A stretch of DNA of 64,000 nucleotides from Viola odorata (Eukaryota > Streptophyta > Magnoliopsida > Malpighiales > Violaceae), in the NCBI GenBank assembly GCA_963691705.1, contig OY829540.1, positions 49,202,158 through 49,266,157 on the forward strand, read 5' to 3'. The position numbers were made by a program, and so were the translations under genes. Within the stretch, counting starts at the first letter, position 1. Every line of letters begins with the position of its first letter. The notes under the pieces are model-generated. The model was not told the DNA's origin. It saw nothing but the letters and a program-made list of their open reading frames with translations, and did no database searches. This document shows positions 59,013 through 64,000 of this stretch, one piece after another.

Positions 59013-59864
59013 TAGGGTTGTTCATCGATTTGGAACAACCGAACTTTTAAACTTCCAAAATCAAAGTTTTGCTTGTTTAGAAATAAAATTTTGAAAGTTC
59101 GAAAATTGGGTTCGAAATTTTTCAAGGAAAGTTCGGTTCCAAAATTCCGTTAAATATATAAGGCTAGTTTTTATTTTTGGAATTTAGACACATACCACGC
59201 ACGACATCTTTCTTCTTCTTGGCTTGCTCTTCTTATTCTCCTCTTTCACTCTCAATCCCTTCAAATCTCTCCTTCCCCTCAAATCTACTAATAGACAAGA
59301 CAAAGAACACAAGAGCGTATATAACAAATTGCAACAAATCTCTTCCTCTCAAATCTCTCCTTCCCCCCAAATCTCAATTCTCATTCCTCTCCTCCCTCTT
59401 TCTTCCAACTTTTTTCTTTTTAATTTCACCAATCCGGCACCGCCTCCCCTTCCGGCACCGCCGATGAAGAAACCAGCCACCACGATGGCAACCGCTCCCC
59501 GCCCGGTATTAGATCCAAGGTTTTTACCTCTCACTCTTTCTCATTTGTCTATCTGGCTTGTGGATTTTACATTTGCTAGTGGTGGTTTGTGAATTTTATG
59601 GTAGTGATTGGAGGAGGAGAGGAGGAGATGGTGGTGGTGTTGTTGGTGAAGATGACCGACAGTGTTGCTGGTGGTAAATTGGTAATGGTGGTTTGTAGTT
59701 TTGTGTAACTTTTTCCGAACTTCCGTTCCGAAATAATTTTGAAATTCAGAATTTTGGAATGTAAAAATTATGAAACGGAACGGAATGAATTTTAAAAATT
59801 TCAAAAAATTGAACTTTAAACTTCGGAAGTTTGGATACTTCTAAACTTCCGATGAACAACCTTA
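59013..59864. mobile_element. hAT-type MITE, 852 bp
   Basis: The ends are TAGGGTTGTTCATCG and (complement of right end) TAAGGTTGTTCATCG. The flanking 8 bp are identical: GTTACAGG at 59005–59012 and 59865–59872. Subterminal sequences are rich in aa(c/g)ttccgaa-type inverted words. The small ORFs inside (59177–59592) look like chance frames in pyrimidine-rich DNA. Confidence 0.9.
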
Positions 59865-59872
59865 GTTACAGG

Positions 59873-61580
59873 CTTATATCAGAATAAGCTGCCACAATTA
59901 TGTAATTTTGGTACAAACTAATGTACGATGCCATCGCATGTCGAGGGCATCAAATTTAGTTGTATAAAATATACGAATTCAGGGGTAGGAATACAACTTA
60001 ACATTGTCCACAATGGACTTGTAGATTGTGGTAAGAGGATCGTCCATAGATATCTTGTTGGGAGTTTGTAGTTTGGCTCGACTTCCTCGTCACTGGAGTT
60101 GAGTGGTTTTGTTCTGCAGTTAAGATAAATAAAGTAATTAAAAGGAACAAGAGAAAAATAATTGAAAAAGATAATCTTAGGTAAGAAAATGAATCTTAGC
60201 TAAGATTGGTGGTTAAGATTGGTTGTGAACTGATATGGGGAAAACTCCTAGTAAGGGTGAGTTTGTGAGCGTGGTTCTTATAATCCGATCATCGACTCAT
60301 AGGTATTCGCCTCCTCCTTTATAACACTGCTATAGATTGGGAGGTACTCCTTTCCAATCCTACTTTCCTCCTCTTGAAATCACTCGGTGGGATCCCTCAC
60401 ATAGTGATCCTAGCCAACGGATACCTTGCTGGTTAAAGGGTTTATCGAAATTGGTTGCTGGCTTAAGGCACATGTGTTTTCTCAATGGTGCAGGGAAAGA
60501 CAGAGTCTAGGCCAAGCTACTCCCAATGCGGAGTCCTAGATTGTCAGTCTGGTTAGGCCTATATCACTCCAAACCCACTAGCCTCAGCGAAGCTAGCTGC
60601 CTACTTGCGTCACTCCGGTTTCAACTCGTCCCCTTCGTGACTGGCTACAAATCTCTCATCAAAACCTAAGAGTGACCAAGTCTTGACTCTAATGGAGACC
60701 GGTTTGTTGAACTAGAGCTTGGATTGATTACAATGGAGAGGTTGTTAAGGTCGATTTGGTATCACGAATACATAAGAACACTTACTCAACCCTTACCAAG
60801 AATTGGGTGTTTAGTTGCTAGACATAATAATTAAAGAAGAAAGATAATTGATGAACATGAAAATGGAATTAAATCTATGATATTCAAAATGAATTATCAC
60901 AGAGCAAAATGTTTTACAACCCAGAAGTGGAAGATAGAAGCCCCCATAATTGACAGCCTTCCCTAACCTTTAACAAGGTTAGAGTCCTTGCCCATCACGT
61001 TCCTTTCGAAATTCAAAACTTCAAAAAGATAAAAGATAGAGACAAATCTCTAATGTTCAAATTCAAAACAAATAAATATTTGATTTGTTTGTTCAAATAG
61101 AGGATAATCCCTAAAAAGATGCAATCTTGGATCACATCTGATCTTCTCTATCTGTCTCCAGTTGTCAAATCCACTCTTTTAGCTCAAAATCCCGTGACTC
61201 CTAGCACCTCACGTTTCTTGGCGCTATCGTCAACATTAGCTAAGACAACCACTGCCTTAGCTAAGATTGCTCATTTGTTTGATTTTCGCTCCGGAGATAG
61301 CTTGTCTCTTATTTCCTCCAGCACAAATCCAGTTGTCATCCACACTCCAGCAATTCCTCGAGTCCACGCTTAGTACGCATCTCGTTTGACAATCTTGGCC
61401 TAGACTGCGGCTAAGATTACTCGTTTGTCTGGTACAAGCCCAAAAAGCTGGTGTTTCTCTACTTCCTTCAGCCATCCAAAATTTTCTTCAAAAGATGACA
61501 GATTGACGTGAACGGAACAGTTTTCACCATAAACAAGGTAGTTTAAGATGGTAAAAACGCATGAAATTAGACGTCAATCA
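59873..61580 (-). repeat. LTR-like region of the Athila-like element (one boundary open)
   Basis: On the minus strand the purine-rich GTTTAAGTGTGGTGAAGTT is followed at 61580 by TGATTGACGTC, which I take as the LTR start. The region below is GC-mixed, non-coding and different from neighbouring DNA down to about 60000. Its far end is not resolved, and I see no second copy in the window. It includes several palindromic TTAGCTAAG words. Confidence 0.45.
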
Positions 61581-61600
61581 AACTTCACCACACTTAAACG
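61581..61600 (-). other. Purine-rich tract before the Athila-like LTR
   Basis: The minus strand reads TTTAAGTGTGGTGAAGTT directly before the proposed LTR start. It is preceded by CTTGGGGGCAAGCAT, a combination I know from 3' ends of related dicot elements. Confidence 0.5.
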
Positions 61601-63130
61601 ATGCTTGCCCCCAAGCATACTTGACTCTAAACTAAGAAAACATAAGAAAGACTCTAAACAAAAGAAACACATAATGACAGATTTCCTGGACAGAATACCC
61701 TTAGCCAGTCCCTTTATACCTTCGTACCTATGACAGTCAGCATACTCCTCAATGGATCCCAACCCTTATGAACATGGCCTACTCAACACCCCAAACATCC
61801 GAATTCCACATGATCATAACATCTTTGCATTAAATAACAGACTCAACAAGACAAGGCAACCACTGACTTCCCATATTCTCCCCTTAATTCATACTACTCA
61901 TCTCATCATTAATTTTGCCTTGCTGAAAAATTTCTATGCCAGTAATGATACAAGTTTCTTGAGTATTAATGCTTAATGAGGTAGAAATATCAAGACAAAT
62001 ACAAAAAAAAAATTCTTTTCTTTTGCTCTTTTGAAAGTTTCTTGATTATTTTCACTTGGTGAGGCAAAAATATCAAGACATATTATTATATTTTTTTCAA
62101 GAGCACGCAGTTTACTCGTCATAAAAGTAGTTCTTTGAATATTCTATCTTAATGGGGAAAGAATATCAGAGCAGATTCAGCATAACACAAGGCAAAAATT
62201 CCATTCACCACTTAACAGTTTTTTTCTTAAGGGGATACTTAATATTTTTAGTGGAAGCTTGTCTATTTGTCAAGTCTGTTACACAATGCTAGACCTCATA
62301 ATCATGTACAAGATGGATGTTTAAAAGGTACTAGGACGCGTACCCTTACTGGTGTTGAATATGTCAACCCATTTCAATGCCTTGCTCATAAGTTACGGGG
62401 TCACAAGGTGAAGGATGCTAAAGGTCAAGGTTAAGACATTAAGGGATAGGCTTCAAGCAAAGTCCAGACCTTGCCGACATTTAAACAAAACACAAAACAC
62501 ACATGCCTAAAAAATCACATAAAAAGATAACAAAAAGTCATTCATCATACTCTAACTAGACAATCTAGGCCACCTAACATAGCCTAGATTCAAAAAATAA
62601 AATTCATGCAACAAAAGAAGGTCACACAAAAACACAAAAAGGCATGTATATACAGACAAAACACATAAAAATACCCTCACCACACTTAGAGGACACATTG
62701 TCCTCAATGTGTAAATGAGAGCTAAAAGTAGAAATAAAAAGACAATAAAAATAAATTATTTAAAAGAAAAGACACGACTTGGGGGTTGCATTCACTTAGC
62801 TGAAGGAGATCTTGGAGGACAGAAGTCCATGCTGGAGTAGAGGTGGTTGCTGAAGGGGCTGCTTGGTCTAGTTCTGGAAAAATGTCTTAGCTAAGACACT
62901 AGCTAAGGCAACTGCCGAAGCTATGATTTTTCCTCTGATTTTGAACTCACTCCTCGTGCTGCAGCAACTCTGGAAACAAGTGTAAAAGATGTGGATCAAC
63001 GAAATACCTCTGAACTTATTCATAAAAATTCAAAAGAAAAAAACGGAAGTAAATGAATAAAAACATGGGTTGCCTCCCATGTAGCACCCTTATTTGTCGT
63101 CTGGGGCTCGACATTGCCATGGATTTTTCA
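61601..63130 (-). other. 3' untranslated region of the Athila-like element
   Basis: Non-coding. It contains three hairpins (61958–62171), a block similar to the Ogre-like 3' UTR, a perfect 16-bp palindrome (62883–62898) and the gggaggcaaccca phrase near 63070. No gene seen. Confidence 0.6.
61958..62171. repeat. Array of three covarying hairpins (Athila-like 3' UTR)
   Basis: Copies at 61958–61994, 62041–62077 and 62133–62171 match the hairpin design at 44244–44491. In the last copy both arms differ together (ctttgaatattc with gaatatcagag), keeping the stem with a C–G closing pair and one T·G wobble. The bulge is at the same stem position in each. Confidence 0.75.
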
Positions 63131-64000
63131 TCAAGAAACTTTCCCAAACTCACACCATGCACTGAGCTTGTCAGGACCTTTGGGTGGCATCCTTTTGACA
63201 GTCCCTAAATGTGTAAATTTGAATGGATCGGGGGGTTGTTCAAGGTCAAAATTTAGTTGTTCCTGCATCACAAATGGTGAGTTCTGTCTACTGTGAACAG
63301 TAGAAAATAACTTGCGAAGACGGTCAGTCCATTCCATGGCTTTAGGTGGACTAGCTGGCAAAACTGAATCTTGGCCAAGATTACGGCCAAGACAGCTTTT
63401 AAGCTCAATTTCTGGTGCCTGCACACTTGAGGGTAGAATGTTAGGGTAAGCTTTCGGTAATTCATTAGCAGCATGTCCAAGGACGTCCACAAAGTTAACA
63501 CCATGCATTTTATTAGGATTTTCAATGACATCATGCATGTTAAACTCTATTGTTTCACCACCAAATTCTAAGGTAAGAATTCCTGGATGTACATCAATTT
63601 TATCCCTTGCTGTTCTTAGGAATGACCTTCCTAAAATAACATTAGTGGCGCTGGAAGGGATGTTAGTGTTCATTTCAACAATGTAAAAATCAACAGGATA
63701 AATGAAATCATTAACCTGTACAAGTACATCCTCTACCACTCCTTTCGGATGTATTATTGACCCATCGGCAAGTTCGATCACCACTCTAGTGTCCTTCATT
63801 GTACCCATCTGTAATGTCTTATACTCACCTAGAGACATCACATTGATTCTAGCTCCTAAATCACAGAGAGCTCTCTCCACGATTTTATTGCCTATCTTAC
63901 ATGGGATTGCAAAAGTGCCTTGGTCCTTGCACTTCTCGGGGAGCTTAGCCCGTAAAACTGTAGAAACATTATGATTAAGATTAATCCTTTCAACACCTGC
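63131..64000 (-). CDS. Athila-like retropepsin and flanking polyprotein, partial
   Basis: The frame is open from the right window edge to a stop at 63131. It reads LPEKCKDQGTFAIPCKIGN, then RALCDLGARINVMSLGEYK (active-site D-L-G-A, as common in this lineage), GVVEDVLVQVNDFIYPVDFYIVEM, and NVILGRSFLRTARDKIDVH, the conserved second half of the fold. The C-terminal tail (EIELKSCLGRNLGQDSVLPA…) includes the palindromic motif at 63367–63382. The frame is undamaged in the window. Function: processing of the element's Gag polyprotein. Confidence 0.75.
   Translation of the reverse strand, partial: AGVERINLNHNVSTVLRAKLPEKCKDQGTFAIPCKIGNKIVERALCDLGARINVMSLGEYKTLQMGTMKDTRVVIELADGSIIHPKGVVEDVLVQVNDFIYPVDFYIVEMNTNIPSSATNVILGRSFLRTARDKIDVHPGILTLEFGGETIEFNMHDVIENPNKMHGVNFVDVLGHAANELPKAYPNILPSSVQAPEIELKSCLGRNLGQDSVLPASPPKAMEWTDRLRKLFSTVHSRQNSPFVMQEQLNFDLEQPPDPFKFTHLGTVKRMPPKGPDKLSAWCEFGKVS

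Larger units (their letters stand above)
60192..63382. repeat. Dispersed 30-bp motif with 16-bp palindromes
   Basis: Perfect palindromes AATCTTAGCTAAGATT (60192–60207), TGTCTTAGCTAAGACA (62883–62898) and AATCTTGGCCAAGATT (63367–63382), each followed by a half-site such as cGGCCAAGAC or tAGCTAAGGC. Related copies: 61234–61267 and 61391–61418, where the two half-sites are 8 bp apart. The 63367 copy lies inside the protease frame. Confidence 0.65.
59865..64000 (-). mobile_element. Athila-like Ty3/gypsy element, 3' part without visible pol
   Basis: A retropepsin frame (63131–64000) is followed on the minus strand directly by non-coding DNA with the phrase gggaggcaaccca (63065–63080), a hairpin array, a purine-rich tract and an LTR-like region. 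Reverse transcriptase and integrase are not found downstream of the protease. The copy is therefore either a non-autonomous gag–protease derivative or a deletion product. Gag would lie right of the window. Confidence 0.65.

Noticed and set aside
59177..59592. Overlapping ORFs inside the 852-bp MITE
   Set aside because: Low-complexity, pyrimidine-rich frames in a non-autonomous element; no domain.

Overview
The window is nuclear DNA of a flowering plant, most likely a eudicot. It carries three apparently functional host genes with many introns (GT–AG in nearly all cases), one dead host gene, and a dense, nested population of transposable elements. Non-coding DNA is AT-rich. There are no bacterial operons, no CRISPR array, and I recognised no rRNA or tRNA gene. 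I cannot name the species from sequence alone.

Layout. 1–3602: the 3' part of a Ty3/gypsy (Tat-like) retrotransposon whose accessory ORFs run antisense to the element. It was inserted into a hAT transposase pseudogene (3603–5358). 5857–8876: a NAC-domain pseudogene, killed by an in-frame stop and by a 1.5-kb non-autonomous hAT insertion with a perfect 8-bp target duplication. 9637–15335: a dead L1-type LINE on the minus strand, flanked by an 18-bp duplication. 15836–28763 (+): SCC2, the cohesin loader, about 28 exons. 29457–31488 (-): plastid biotin carboxyl carrier protein of acetyl-CoA carboxylase, 7 exons. 32035–32270: a Stowaway-type MITE. 33242–38533 (-): mitochondrial processing peptidase beta subunit, 9 exons. 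39627–40228: a hAT-type MITE. 40429–56736: a complete but mutated 16.3-kb Ogre/Tat-type Ty3/gypsy element on the minus strand, with 2.3-kb LTRs, primer-binding site, polypurine tract, a predicted intron between protease and reverse transcriptase, and two RNase H domains. 57034–58258: a hAT deletion derivative. 58259–59010: a short LTR and gag start of another gypsy element. 59013–59864: a hAT-type MITE with a perfect 8-bp duplication. 59865–64000: the 3' part of an Athila-like element (protease, 3' UTR, LTR).

The host genes serve unrelated housekeeping roles: chromosome cohesion, plastid fatty-acid synthesis, and mitochondrial presequence cleavage. They form a gene island of about 23 kb free of large elements, flanked on both sides by repeats. 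SCC2 and BCCP converge; BCCP and MPP-beta are in tandem on the minus strand.

The observation I rate highest is an array of short hairpins in the 3' non-coding part of the Ogre-like element (44244–44491), which recurs in the Athila-like element (61958–62171). The stems differ between copies by compensatory changes and keep a bulge at the same place. A second unexplained signal is a dispersed motif of about 30 bp, built on 16-bp perfect palindromes, at 60.2–63.4 kb. I found no evidence for a wholly new multi-gene system.
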